A DNA stretch of 49,149 nt, taken from the NCBI GenBank assembly GCA_964531735.1, contig CAZHGD010000041.1:1-49149 (forward strand), in the 5' to 3' direction. A program made the translations under genes and the position numbers. Under the pieces are notes generated by a model. It saw only the letters and a list, made by a program, of their open reading frames with translations. It was not told where the DNA came from and did not search any database. Source of the stretch: CAZHGD01 sp964531735. Its GTDB lineage: Bacteria; Armatimonadota; UBA10988. Each line of letters begins with the position of its first letter. The first letter of the stretch is position 1. This document shows positions 37,001 through 46,470 of the stretch, one piece after another.

Positions 37001-39759
37001 TGACCTTCTACGACGCGGCCGCCGACGCCGGTGGGCCCTCGGGCACCGACAGCAACGACACGGGCGCCATCCGCTGGGCGTTCGACCCGGGCAGTGTGCT
37101 GCCCAACACGCTCGCGCCGCTGCTGAGCTACCCGCCGGCGCCGGCCAGCCGGCCGACCTTCAGCGTCTATGGCGCGCCGGTGAAGCACGGCGACATGGTG
37201 GTGGTGGCCGGCTCGTGGCTCAACTCGGCCAACGGCGGCGGCGGCATCGCCTCCGGCGGCGTGATGGCCATCGCGCCGAAGCCTTCGCTGCAGGCACGCA
37301 TCGTCAACCCGGCCAACCCGAGCCAGTTGGTCAGCCTCGACTCGCGGTACCCGGTCTACCTGCTGACCGCCAACCCGTCGGGCTGGGGCGGTGTGGCCGG
37401 CCTGTCGTCCTATGGCGGCACGGTGAATGCCAGCAACCTGCGCGCCTGGGTGGTCGACCCGCGGCAGTACACCATCGACGGCTATGCCGGCGTGGTCAGC
37501 CTGCGGGCCTCCGATGCCCACCTGACCCGGTTGGCCGATCCGCTGCCGGACACCGCCGGCGCCGAAGCCAACCCGAAGGTGTTCCGCACGCCGCTGTACG
37601 GCCGCTGGCTGTGGCTGGTGCAGGATGTCAACCGGGACGGACTGTACAACGCCGGTGACGCGGTGTACCCGATCTATGTGCCCTCACCGGCGCGCTGGAT
37701 GGCGATTCCCGACACGATTCTGCTGGACGCCCAAGGCTTCTACGGCGCGCCGACCGACATCCGGGTGGCCGGTGGCGCGGTGATTGCGGCCGGCGACTAC
37801 AGCATCGATCCGCTGCGGCCGATCATCACCTTCAACACCGGGGCCTACCGCGGCAAGGAGATCCAGGTCACCTATCCGGTGTTCGGCACCGCTGTGGTGG
37901 AGAAGCACCGCGTCTGCCGCAAGCTGCCCGGCTTCTGCTTCTCGCCGGTGGTGGCGGGCGACACGCTCTATGTCTCGGGCACGCAGATGGGCACGCTGTC
38001 GAGCCCGGCCATTCCGAGCCTGGATCTGCTGGGCAACGCGCCGGCGACCAACGACAACGGCGGCGTCTACGCCTTCCGCTACGGCCTGCGCGACCATGAG
38101 GTGATGGTCGACTGGCTGCGGCCGGACAGCCTGCCGAGCTTCCCGAACTTCAGCCCGCTCACTCTGGACAACCAGTTGGTGCGTGGCGTGCCGTTGGCCG
38201 CCGGCGGCAACGTCTACGTCAGCTTCGCGATGCAGGGCGTCGGTGGCACCGGCGCGGGGCAGATGGCGGCACCGCTGTATGCGCTCGGCGGCTCCAACCT
38301 GCTGATCACCGAGAGCCAGCGCGTGGCGCAGATCGACTTCGAAGGCAACGTGGTGACGCAGTTCACCGGCACCAAGGTGAAGAACGCGGCCGAGCGCCCG
38401 GCCGCCACCACGGTGAACAACCCGAAGCCGGTCGACCTGCTGACCGTGCCGCTGTCACACCCGGCCAAGGCTTACGCGCTGCCGGGTGACCAAGTGCTCC
38501 TGGTGGATACCGGCAATGACCGGGTGGTGGTCACCGATTCGTCGGGCCTGGTGACCTGGCCGCTGGACAGCCGCACCGGGCATCCGGACGGCGTGCTGCG
38601 CTATCTCGGCCTGCGCAACCTGGGCCTGAAGCAGCCGCAGGACGCGCTGCGCTACCGCGTCGCCGGCAGGGAGCACCCGTACCGCTCCGGCACGTTCAAC
38701 AACAGCCCGGGCACGGTGATCAAGGACGTCACGGTGATCGCCGACACGGGCAACAAGCGCGTACTGGCCGCGGTCAGCCACAACGCGGCGCAGCCGTTCT
38801 ATGACCAGAAGAACAACCAGCCCGGCAGCTACACCTACTACGAGCCGCTGCTGCGCAACCAGCAAGGGTTCGGCGACCCGTGGGTGCTCACCAGCCCGCA
38901 GGTCTACAACCCGAGCACGCAGCGGTGGGTCGACATGTCCTGGTGTCAGGTCCAGGCCTGGCAGCCGGCCAGTACCGACCTCGACGCCCGCTACAACGCG
39001 AGCAACGACGCCGGCTACCGCTACTTCGTGGCGCGCGCCGAGGGCTCCGACCAGTTGTTCAACCTGGACCCGGACCCGGACCGCGATGGCGACTGGGACA
39101 AGAACCAGACCGGCGTGGTCGACGGCGTCCAGCGCAACCTGGCCAATATGCTCGACCAGTGGTCCGGCGGCATGGTCTTCCGCGGCCTGCGCCACTTCAC
39201 CCGGTTCAGGATCGGCCAGACGCCGTACCTGGCGGTGATCATGAGCGACCAGACGGCCCCGCAGTACCACATGGTGATGGTCTACGAGCACACCGGCGCG
39301 GCCACGCCGATCAATCCGGTCTGGTCGTTCGGCTATATCAACTACTGGAGCCTGGTCTACGGTCCCGATGTGGTCTCCCAGGTGGCGTACTACACGCGGA
39401 AGCTGTCGAACCTGGGCTTCCTGCCGGCCGACAGCCTGGCGCTGCGGCAGCGCTGGTACGGTGGCACGGCGGTCACGGCCAAGCAATGGAACCCGACCGC
39501 GGTGATCAAGCTGCCGTACCAGAACCTGCTGGCCATCGTCAACGGCGCGGCCAACAGCGTCAACCAGACGGCCTCGAACTCCGAGGTGCTGTTGGTCCGG
39601 CTCGACCCGAACGCCGCCGTCGGGAACCAGAAGCGCGTCGAATACATGCTGCCCGACCTGACCACCACGACCACTTATCCGGCCGGTCAGGCGGCCTCGC
39701 AGCGGCGGCCCGACACCGGTAGCTATCCGGTGAGCTCGCCCGTCTTTGTCAGCCAGTGA
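34069..39759 (+). CDS. Giant secreted protein with DUF4159-like region and beta-propellers (about 1,896 aa)
   Basis: ATG 34069 is chosen over GTG 34060 because GCTGAGG lies 8 bases before it. The signal peptide includes AAAVVTGLLLAGAAPALE. Residues ~190-450 contain FDAVIVNTQRNIRFSQEEQ and LRQFLDMGGTLYLEDSHGC, the pattern of DUF4159 (glutamine-amidotransferase-like) domains. Long beta-rich stretches then follow that resemble PQQ/NHL propellers (LLVDTGNDRVVVTD, VIADTGNKRVLAAV). A copy of the shared beta module lies near residue 1243 (YSIDPLRPIITF and EIQVTYPVF). The protein has few Cys and many Asn/Gly/Thr, as expected for a surface protein. It is 16 bases after the PilX-like gene. Confidence 0.72.
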   Translation: MALHSPSSTRISLAAAVVTGLLLAGAAPALEPVFSNDTGGATRDVKVCVLLLQATRWENNEPNLLPTLAAGQENSRFNFVTLRNLRPASWHLVNPLAPTVVTPAISALWSLQTHNKPVIFDGVSAVVDNDRLGNGNGDAAAIAANEGQYQANPTAYGEHCSPLLASQIAALGDLPGVGQALPTTHPAYWEVPLTPVTVSQLANFDAVIVNTQRNIRFSQEEQILLRQFLDMGGTLYLEDSHGCRMMVKPGGTPTNPADVDFFLPFQFVDGYPWPTGTAGTRPDGYPINRGSVNPHVPNVSIVSPNHPLLNTPNVITASEATTLLGDVLARDHLLIRPCASIFRVEEVLRTTNDDTQWGNQTGTLEPAVAVARIGSGKLILSGLDVVDDAAKPGDQNLEPQAGWLPDIKFLLNVIAWRGGEGGNRRGGANNQGVAANQAPRSLTPKFLWHEPSSWTGTTTDFANTDLVSPTAASLQSDANYLLKEPLCAANGVIYLQYQRNGHYWLTAVDANPESDLDGDGMADDGPVRDMTDKGATSDTLWRLDLGTAPLTGATVVSITHATKNVPVDVLLATQFVPGGNGQIRLYAIHATVDNLINNTAPVETPGQMFANWPAAGNPLLLAPSTALEHWGSVSAPVVYDDKVYFTLTCDRGVTNLGPTDYAVLYTVNLLDDPNVAGNQAGTVAWHYPDGVYRGESQLTTTPAQRDPVWNLLRQVDPVQNIEFFTPPLVDNCLSFTGGSPTLQVPANSPVAPTMPDTTHLTPAIGLVRDARSGLTQPTAFLNRAGGDVWAVAGAPESFGWRIEGVVSNFTVTLPALPAIGSYPAVPARTLTATPSTDLNSNGIVDVQVKPVLDTAGTQTASDIVIDPALWRERPLYESLQLSYTLSGVGAVRESRTVFPRHRLLRGDRHSGYERADTGTVDLLGWSTGAPMVLDADTVVGTSASLSWPSAWTAASWTANYSNSTMPGTAYQLRASGPVTFYDAAADAGGPSGTDSNDTGAIRWAFDPGSVLPNTLAPLLSYPPAPASRPTFSVYGAPVKHGDMVVVAGSWLNSANGGGGIASGGVMAIAPKPSLQARIVNPANPSQLVSLDSRYPVYLLTANPSGWGGVAGLSSYGGTVNASNLRAWVVDPRQYTIDGYAGVVSLRASDAHLTRLADPLPDTAGAEANPKVFRTPLYGRWLWLVQDVNRDGLYNAGDAVYPIYVPSPARWMAIPDTILLDAQGFYGAPTDIRVAGGAVIAAGDYSIDPLRPIITFNTGAYRGKEIQVTYPVFGTAVVEKHRVCRKLPGFCFSPVVAGDTLYVSGTQMGTLSSPAIPSLDLLGNAPATNDNGGVYAFRYGLRDHEVMVDWLRPDSLPSFPNFSPLTLDNQLVRGVPLAAGGNVYVSFAMQGVGGTGAGQMAAPLYALGGSNLLITESQRVAQIDFEGNVVTQFTGTKVKNAAERPAATTVNNPKPVDLLTVPLSHPAKAYALPGDQVLLVDTGNDRVVVTDSSGLVTWPLDSRTGHPDGVLRYLGLRNLGLKQPQDALRYRVAGREHPYRSGTFNNSPGTVIKDVTVIADTGNKRVLAAVSHNAAQPFYDQKNNQPGSYTYYEPLLRNQQGFGDPWVLTSPQVYNPSTQRWVDMSWCQVQAWQPASTDLDARYNASNDAGYRYFVARAEGSDQLFNLDPDPDRDGDWDKNQTGVVDGVQRNLANMLDQWSGGMVFRGLRHFTRFRIGQTPYLAVIMSDQTAPQYHMVMVYEHTGAATPINPVWSFGYINYWSLVYGPDVVSQVAYYTRKLSNLGFLPADSLALRQRWYGGTAVTAKQWNPTAVIKLPYQNLLAIVNGAANSVNQTASNSEVLLVRLDPNAAVGNQKRVEYMLPDLTTTTTYPAGQAASQRRPDTGSYPVSSPVFVSQ

Positions 39760-39779
39760 ACGGAGCGAGGGAGCGGACC

Positions 39780-42700
39780 ATGACAAGCATAGCCCAACCA
39801 ACGTCCACCGCTCTGCGCGGCCTGATGGCCGGACTGCTGGCGCTGGCCGCCGTCACCGGCGTCGGTGCCCAGACGTCGTTCGAAGTGCCGGCCATCCTCA
39901 GCACCTACCGCGCCAACCCGCTGACCGCCGGTTCGCCGGCGCAGACCGGTCTGACGCTGACCGCCAACAGCGGCACCGTCACGCTCAGCGCGCGCCGCGT
40001 GCGTGAGCTGTACTACGAGTCGTTCGTCACCGGCTACATGCAGGGCGAGCCGGATGCCACCTACCGCCAGGGCTACAACGCCAACTCCACGGCGGCCGCC
40101 GACGGCTACAGTTGGCTGGCTCGGACGCTCGGTGCCAAGGACCGCATGCCGTACATGCCCATCGGCGTGACCACCGACCCGGTCACCGGGCACGTCCACC
40201 TGTACCTGGCCATCCAGAAGCTGCCGACGCAGGAAGCCTGCCAGAACGTGCTGACGACGATGATCCGGCTGGGCCTGGTACCGGGCGGCACCACCGGCAA
40301 CCCGAAGGCGAAGGACGACCCGCTGGCCACCGGCTGCTGGCGGGTGCTGGTCCACCTGCCGCGCGGCAAGGGCGCGCCGCCGGCCCCGACGGTGTTCTAT
40401 CCGGAGGCGGTGGGGCTGATCCAGGCGACCACCACCAGCGCCAACCTGACCGCCTGGAACCCGAGCACGAACACGCCGCTGGCGGTCAAGCAGCGCTTCT
40501 GGGACGGCTTCCAGGTGCGCTATCGCAACTGGTACGAGTACGTCAGCGGGGCCTATCTCAACGTGCCGGTGACCACCCCGGCGCTGAACACGCCGGGCAG
40601 CGGCCCCCAGGAGCCGCAGCCGTTCTTCTTCAACTACCCGAACCTGCTCGACACGGCCGAGAACCCGGGCACCGGCGTCTCGCGCATCGCCACCGATGCC
40701 ACCAGTGGCCGCGACAAGGTGGCTCAGAGCGGTGCCGGCAATCTCTACTTCAACGCCGGCGCGGTCTGGGAGAACCGCCTGCTCGACCCGGACGCCGGGC
40801 TGCCGGCGGGCACCAACCCGTCGCCGTTGGCCATGGGGCAGAACGGCGCTTCGGCCACGACGCTCAAGGCGAGCCAGCCGGTCTGGCAGACCGAGGCCAA
40901 ACGGCCGATCGAGTTGCGCATCCACGCCTTTGCCAACACCGCCAACGGCGGCCCGAACTTCATCCCCTTCGTCGACAACCAGTCGGTGGCCAACCCGCTC
41001 GAATGGTACCTGCACGGGGTCAACACGGTGGGCCTGTCCACCGACGTCGGCGATACCATCGGCGCCCCGACGGCCACCAATCCCGGCCAGCCGCGGGTCA
41101 GCACGAACGTCCTCGGCGGCGAGACCCGCGTCGGCACCAACAACCTGTTCGGCCGGGCCGCGCAGGCCATCCTGCTCGACATCGACCTGAACGATCCGGA
41201 TGGGCGGCCCGGCAGCGGCGATGAGACCAAGGTCATCGCGCCCGGCGTGGGCATGGTCGAGCTGCAGTTCGAGTACGAGACCTACGTGCCCGAGGCCAGC
41301 GGCCTGGCCACCGCCTGGAGCGATGACGCGGCCACCTTGGCCACCGCCGCCGGCTACAACCCCGCGGGCATGCCGCCGACCAAGGCCACCAACCCGCTGA
41401 CGCCGGCCCAGATGACCTACGGCGTGCAGGCGCCGGGCGGCGGCGCCGGCCGACTGCTCGACCCGTTGGACCCGGACCAGAAGCAGCCTGACCCGCCGGC
41501 CAATGGCACCCTGAAGCGCGACAAGGGCTTCTGGCGGGTGCGGCGCTACAGCCCGTGGCCGTTCAATCCCGCGGTGGCGGGCGTCGGTGATCCCGGCCTT
41601 GCCTATCAGGGCGGGCCGATCGTCTGCCGCTTCGTGGTCTCGCCGATTCAGGTGGTGCCGCAGGACCAGAACGCCGGTTCGGCCGACAATGGCACGCTGG
41701 TCGACCTGGCCCGCTATGAGCCGGCGGATCCGGCGCACTACCGCTACCCGCAGTTGCGGGCCATCCCGACGGCCGGTGGCGACGCGGATGTCATCCAGCG
41801 CGCCTGCTTCCTGCTGGGCTACCGGGGCGAACTGGGCGCCGTCGGCGACGCGCGACCCAACGAGGACTACTTCTTCCCGCTCAACCCGGGCGCGTCGTCG
41901 CCGTTGCACCAGTTCTGGATCCGGGTGGTGCAGGACAACGTGCCGCGCGGCTCGACGCATCTGTGGACACCGGCCGAGCGCTGTGACAACACCAGTCCGT
42001 TCCACACCAGCGGGCTCAACTCGGGCTATCCGCTGGCTGGGCCGCTGGATGCCGCGTACAACTACACCGACCGCAGCGCCGGGCATGACGTGCCGCGGTA
42101 CAACGCCTTCGAGGACCTCGCCAGCCGCTTGCCGGCCGTGGCCACGCGGCCCTACGCGCCGCTCTACAACGTCTCGGTCTTCCGCGAGGGCAGCCAGCGG
42201 CGGCCGGACACCGGGGTGCCGCAGGATCTCTACACGGGCGCCAACCGCACCCGCTACGACGTCAGCAAGCTGGTCGATGGTGACGCCACCGCCACCGCGG
42301 TGACCGTGCCCGCGGCGTCCACGCCGAGCACGGACGGCTACAGCGTCGGCCAGCTCTTCCGGCCGCCGGTGATGGTCGACCGCGTCGACCTGTACACCGC
42401 CGCCGTCACCTCGGCGGCCATTTGGAAGCTGCAGTGGGTGCGGTTCACCGACATCGACGCGGCGACCGGCGCGATGAAGTGGACCGACGCGACGGTGCCG
42501 CTCAACATGGGCGGCACCAACCAATGGATGTGGGCCTCGCTGAGCGGCAGCGGCTACCTGGCCGGTGTGCGGGTGGTCAACATCTCCGCGGCCGACCAGG
42601 GCGTCTGCGAGCTGCGGGTGACCACGCGCGCCGACGTGCGCCAGGAGACCGTGCAGGCGCCGCGGGTGGGCAATCAGCCCGACCCCAGCATCGCGCCCGG

Positions 42701-45700
42701 GGCCCTGTCCGACGCGGCCGTCAAGATCGCCGCGCTGAACTCGGTCGACGTGTCGCGGCCCGATCCGGCCGGGACGATCAGCCTGACCAGCTCACTGCGC
42801 GTCGACGTGCCGAAGTACCAGCCGCCCAGCGCCGACGCCATCCAGCGCCAGGCATTGGTGGACGCCGGTTCGAGCCCGACCAGCTATCCGACGGTGACCC
42901 GGCCGACCGAGTCGACTCCGGGCTGGGACCGCTACCGCGGGACCGGTGCCATCTACCTGGACGAGAGCAAGTCGGCGGCGGCGATGCTGCCCGGCGCCAA
43001 CCCGCGACAGGCGGTGCGGCCGAAGGCCCGCCGCTGGGACGTCGGGCTGTATCGTCTGGCCTACCGCAACGCCAACTACCCGGCCGCCACGCAGTTCGTG
43101 AGCTGGTACGAGGAGGACAGCGGGCGCGTGGGCGGCTACAGCTACACGCCGCCCTCCGGCGGCGCCGCCGTCACCACCGCGCAGTTGGAGACGGCCAACG
43201 CCGGCGACCAGCACGTCTTCGTCCCGCCGTACAGCACCTTCGACTACGAGTTCTCGGTGGGCTACGACCGCCGGCTGAGCCTGGCCGAGAAGCTGGTCGA
43301 TCTCGGCAAGGTGATCCACGGCGGCATCTCGCAGTGGGTGCCGCTGACCATCGTCAACGAAGGCAACGTGCCGCTGCGCAACGTGCGGCTGTTCCTCGAC
43401 TTTCCGCTGACGCCGGTGACGGTCAGCGACAGCGCCGCGCTCAGTGCGGCGCGGCTGGCCCAAGCGCAGCCGGTGCCGTCCTGGTTTGCCCAGGACCTGG
43501 CGCTGCAGGCCGGCAGCGAGGACAGCCCGTCGGAGAGCTCCAGCGCGGGTGGCATCGGCGTGATCGACGTCGCCACGCCGGGCTCGCCGCAGGGCCGCAG
43601 CGCGGGTGACGTGTTCATCCGGGTCGGTCGGCTCCATGCCACCGATCCGCTCCAGGACCGGCGCGTGCCCGTGGGCCAGCCGATCGGCAACTACATCGGC
43701 CGCCTGCGCGCCTTCCGCGACGCCGACGGCGATGGGCTGGTGGACACGGCCGAGCGCTCCAGCGGCGGTGTGGCGACGATGAAGCTGACCGTCCAGGAGA
43801 GCCCGCTGTGGTGCGTGCGCGACTTCTGGGACAACGACATCAACCAGCGCACCCGCAGCACCGGTCCGGGCCTGATCAACAACCTGATGCCGTACAACTC
43901 GAACACCCAGATCGGCACCTTCCAGCCGATCCCGGTCTTCGGGCCGATGTACACGCAACTGGACGCCGCCGACGCGACCCCGACCGTGGCGGTCATCCAG
44001 GACCCGGCGCAGATGACCGCGACTCCGCCGAACGCGGGCGACTCCCTGTGGGTCGGCTGGTCGAGCATGAGGCAGTTCGGCAGCGGCGCCAACTGGGGCG
44101 TCTACTACCGCGACGCCGCGCGGCCGTCGTTCGCCTCCGGTACGCCCATCCTGCAGACGAACTACCGCTCGTTCCTCTGGGATCCGTCGCTGGCGGCCAT
44201 GCGGGCGAGCAATCCCAGCGCCGCCGAGCGCAATCTCTACCCGAACGTCTGCGTCATCCCCGGCTCGACCGCGGCCAGCAAGCAGTACCTGCTGCTCTGG
44301 CACAACGAGAAAGCCAGCGGCGCCGAACGGGCCAGCTTCCTCCAGTTCCAGCGCTGGCAGGGCGGCAACAACAGCGGCGTGCTGCAGATCCCCGATGACT
44401 CGAGCGGGCAGAGCCGCATCAACAAACAGGTGCCGCGCGCGTTCGTGGACACCTGCACCGGCCGCACGGTGGCGTTCGTGGCCTGGCAGTCGGGCGAGAC
44501 CGGGCAGACCAAGCTCGGGTTCAACGCCATCTGGATGCCGAGCAGCTACAACGGCCCGGCCAGCGACTACAAGGATGCCATCTACTCGCCCGACAGTGGC
44601 GGCAGCGTGTTCATGAACTACGCGCTGCGGACGCCGCCCGGCCTGACCAACGTCATGGACCCGTGGGTCCTGCCGACCTACCGCGACCCGGTGAGCAACG
44701 TGCCGTCGGCCAGCAACGCACTGCGGGCGATCAACGTGATCTATAGCGCCTGGTCGCCGCTGTGGCGGAACCAGGACATCTACTGGAGCCGCTACAAGCC
44801 GATCGAGGACCCGACCGGTACGGCCCCACTGATCAGCCTGCTCGACGGGCTGAGGCTGTCGCCGATGGCCGAGGACGCCTATCGGCTGGGTACGGTGGCC
44901 GCCTACCCAGGCGTGACCCCGGCGGCGCCGGGCTACTACGTGCAGACCATGCCCGGCGGGCGCCTGCCGTTCCCGCGGGTCAAGGACGAGCTGCTCCAGA
45001 CCAACGAGAACCACACCGTCTACGCGGCGGGCGCGGTGGACTGGATCATGCCGCCGCCGAACTTCCGCTTGTCGGCCCCGGACGGCGCCGGCGGCTGGAG
45101 CGTCGGCAAGGCGGTCCACAAGGGCTTCGCCGACCGCACCAAGCCGCTGTTCGACCAGGACCAGTACGCCAGCCTGAACAGTGGCACGGCCACCCCGACG
45201 CTCGACCCGCTGGTCATCCTGCGCGTCTACCGGGCGGGCAGCCTGAACGGCGCACCGCTGGCCACCACCGACTCCGGCTTCACCTACGCCAACGTACCGG
45301 TGGTCGGCTTCGACCTGGCCAACGCGCAGTGGGACACGTCGGCCGAGGAGTGGGTGCTGCCGATCACCAGCCCGTCGTGGCTGACCGATCTGGGCGTGAC
45401 GATGGTGCGGGTGCAGCCCGGCCTCGGCCAGGTGACGTTCAACCGGCCGCTCTACCGCCGCGGCGCCACCAACCCGATCTACGTCTACGCAACGTACCGG
45501 CCGTGCGCCTGGCGGGTGACCAGCGACCCCGCCGCCGACGCGCAGCCGACCGCCGCCTTCGATCCGTGGGAGCGGATGGTCATCGCCTGGCGCCGTGGCG
45601 ACGTCAACGGCCGTGGCCGGCTGTGGTACCGCACCTTCTCGCTGGCGGTGCCGCTGAACAAGGCGCCGGCGACCCGGCTGCGCGCGGTCGTCAACGATGC

Positions 45701-46310
45701 CGAAGACGACGCAGTCTTCGATGGCCGGGTGGGCGGGGCGGTGACCAGCCGCTCGGCTGTCAGCCACTGGAGCTTCGTCGGCGCGGCGCTGACCGGTGGG
45801 TCGCAGCAGGAAGGCACGACCGCCTGGTCAGAGCTGGCGCAGAACCCGACCGTGCAGGGCTTCGAGTTGAAGAGCGGGTTCGGCACCGCCACCAGCGCCA
45901 GCCAGGGCAATGCCTGGGCCGGTCGGCTGGGGGCCGGGATGGTGCACTTCGGCTACGACGACGTCGGGCGGCGGGTGCGCGTGTGGTATACCACGGCCAT
46001 TCCGACGCTGACCAACCCGGTCGAGGAGGCCCAGGTGGTGCCGGGCTTCGGTCCGGAGCGCCTGGTGCCGCTGGACGGGCCGGTGAACGAGTCGCAGCCC
46101 GCGATGGCCGCGGAGAACTACCTGGTCGGCTACAACCTGTCGTCGACGGTGACCGAGCAGATCATGTCGACCCGGTTCTGGCTGACCTGGATCAGCACCC
46201 GTGACCTGTACACGCAGGCGACCAACCCGCCGCGACCGGGCCAGGGCGGCGCGCACGTCTACTACGGCACGTTCCTGCCCGATTTCTCGGCGGTGGACAC
46301 GGGACCGTAG
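39780..46310 (+). CDS. Giant secreted protein with discoidin-like segment (about 2,176 aa)
   Basis: ATG 39780 is preferred to GTG 39756 because of GCGAGGGAGC before it, and it gives a signal peptide (LMAGLLALAAVTGVGAQ). No single known family is apparent. A segment near residues 820-960 (KLVDGDATATAV, VMVDRVDLYTA, YLAGVRVVNI) looks like an F5/8-type galactose-binding fold. A copy of the shared module lies near residue 1875 (VQPGLGQVTFNRP and YVYATYRP). The rest alternates aromatic-rich beta segments with Asp/Gly loops, which is typical of exported adhesins or reporters of large extracellular assemblies. At about 2,200 residues it is the largest gene in the window and the last of the unit, followed by a strong hairpin. 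Confidence 0.7.
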   Translation: MTSIAQPTSTALRGLMAGLLALAAVTGVGAQTSFEVPAILSTYRANPLTAGSPAQTGLTLTANSGTVTLSARRVRELYYESFVTGYMQGEPDATYRQGYNANSTAAADGYSWLARTLGAKDRMPYMPIGVTTDPVTGHVHLYLAIQKLPTQEACQNVLTTMIRLGLVPGGTTGNPKAKDDPLATGCWRVLVHLPRGKGAPPAPTVFYPEAVGLIQATTTSANLTAWNPSTNTPLAVKQRFWDGFQVRYRNWYEYVSGAYLNVPVTTPALNTPGSGPQEPQPFFFNYPNLLDTAENPGTGVSRIATDATSGRDKVAQSGAGNLYFNAGAVWENRLLDPDAGLPAGTNPSPLAMGQNGASATTLKASQPVWQTEAKRPIELRIHAFANTANGGPNFIPFVDNQSVANPLEWYLHGVNTVGLSTDVGDTIGAPTATNPGQPRVSTNVLGGETRVGTNNLFGRAAQAILLDIDLNDPDGRPGSGDETKVIAPGVGMVELQFEYETYVPEASGLATAWSDDAATLATAAGYNPAGMPPTKATNPLTPAQMTYGVQAPGGGAGRLLDPLDPDQKQPDPPANGTLKRDKGFWRVRRYSPWPFNPAVAGVGDPGLAYQGGPIVCRFVVSPIQVVPQDQNAGSADNGTLVDLARYEPADPAHYRYPQLRAIPTAGGDADVIQRACFLLGYRGELGAVGDARPNEDYFFPLNPGASSPLHQFWIRVVQDNVPRGSTHLWTPAERCDNTSPFHTSGLNSGYPLAGPLDAAYNYTDRSAGHDVPRYNAFEDLASRLPAVATRPYAPLYNVSVFREGSQRRPDTGVPQDLYTGANRTRYDVSKLVDGDATATAVTVPAASTPSTDGYSVGQLFRPPVMVDRVDLYTAAVTSAAIWKLQWVRFTDIDAATGAMKWTDATVPLNMGGTNQWMWASLSGSGYLAGVRVVNISAADQGVCELRVTTRADVRQETVQAPRVGNQPDPSIAPGALSDAAVKIAALNSVDVSRPDPAGTISLTSSLRVDVPKYQPPSADAIQRQALVDAGSSPTSYPTVTRPTESTPGWDRYRGTGAIYLDESKSAAAMLPGANPRQAVRPKARRWDVGLYRLAYRNANYPAATQFVSWYEEDSGRVGGYSYTPPSGGAAVTTAQLETANAGDQHVFVPPYSTFDYEFSVGYDRRLSLAEKLVDLGKVIHGGISQWVPLTIVNEGNVPLRNVRLFLDFPLTPVTVSDSAALSAARLAQAQPVPSWFAQDLALQAGSEDSPSESSSAGGIGVIDVATPGSPQGRSAGDVFIRVGRLHATDPLQDRRVPVGQPIGNYIGRLRAFRDADGDGLVDTAERSSGGVATMKLTVQESPLWCVRDFWDNDINQRTRSTGPGLINNLMPYNSNTQIGTFQPIPVFGPMYTQLDAADATPTVAVIQDPAQMTATPPNAGDSLWVGWSSMRQFGSGANWGVYYRDAARPSFASGTPILQTNYRSFLWDPSLAAMRASNPSAAERNLYPNVCVIPGSTAASKQYLLLWHNEKASGAERASFLQFQRWQGGNNSGVLQIPDDSSGQSRINKQVPRAFVDTCTGRTVAFVAWQSGETGQTKLGFNAIWMPSSYNGPASDYKDAIYSPDSGGSVFMNYALRTPPGLTNVMDPWVLPTYRDPVSNVPSASNALRAINVIYSAWSPLWRNQDIYWSRYKPIEDPTGTAPLISLLDGLRLSPMAEDAYRLGTVAAYPGVTPAAPGYYVQTMPGGRLPFPRVKDELLQTNENHTVYAAGAVDWIMPPPNFRLSAPDGAGGWSVGKAVHKGFADRTKPLFDQDQYASLNSGTATPTLDPLVILRVYRAGSLNGAPLATTDSGFTYANVPVVGFDLANAQWDTSAEEWVLPITSPSWLTDLGVTMVRVQPGLGQVTFNRPLYRRGATNPIYVYATYRPCAWRVTSDPAADAQPTAAFDPWERMVIAWRRGDVNGRGRLWYRTFSLAVPLNKAPATRLRAVVNDAEDDAVFDGRVGGAVTSRSAVSHWSFVGAALTGGSQQEGTTAWSELAQNPTVQGFELKSGFGTATSASQGNAWAGRLGAGMVHFGYDDVGRRVRVWYTTAIPTLTNPVEEAQVVPGFGPERLVPLDGPVNESQPAMAAENYLVGYNLSSTVTEQIMSTRFWLTWISTRDLYTQATNPPRPGQGGAHVYYGTFLPDFSAVDTGP

Positions 46311-46322
46311 CAGTGAAAGGAG

Positions 46323-46365
46323 GCCGTCGCCGGCGGGCCGCGAAAACCGTCGGCGACGGCGTTTG
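46323..46365 (+). terminator. Rho-independent-like terminator of the pilin/giant-protein unit
   Basis: A perfect 10-bp GC-rich stem, GCCGTCGCCG (46323-46332) with CGGCGACGGC (46351-46360), can be extended by GCG/CGT to 13 pairs around a 12-nt loop. It is followed by GTTTG, a short U-tract. It sits 13 bases after the stop of the giant gene. Confidence 0.65.
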
Positions 46366-46394
46366 TCAAAAGCGCGGAGCGAGCGTCAGCGCGG

Positions 46395-46424
46395 TTGACG
46401 CGAGCCTTGGCAATCCCGTACAAT
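46395..46424 (+). promoter_or_regulatory. Sigma70-like promoter for pilM
   Basis: TTGACG (46395-46400) and TACAAT (46419-46424) are separated by 18 bases, the best pair in the window. Transcription would begin near 46431 and leave a 40-base leader before ATG 46471. It follows directly on the terminator, so pilM begins a new unit. Confidence 0.7.
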
Positions 46425-46470
46425 AGCCCGCGGCCGGCCGCTTGCCGGGCCGCGGAACGGTAGCGCAGCC

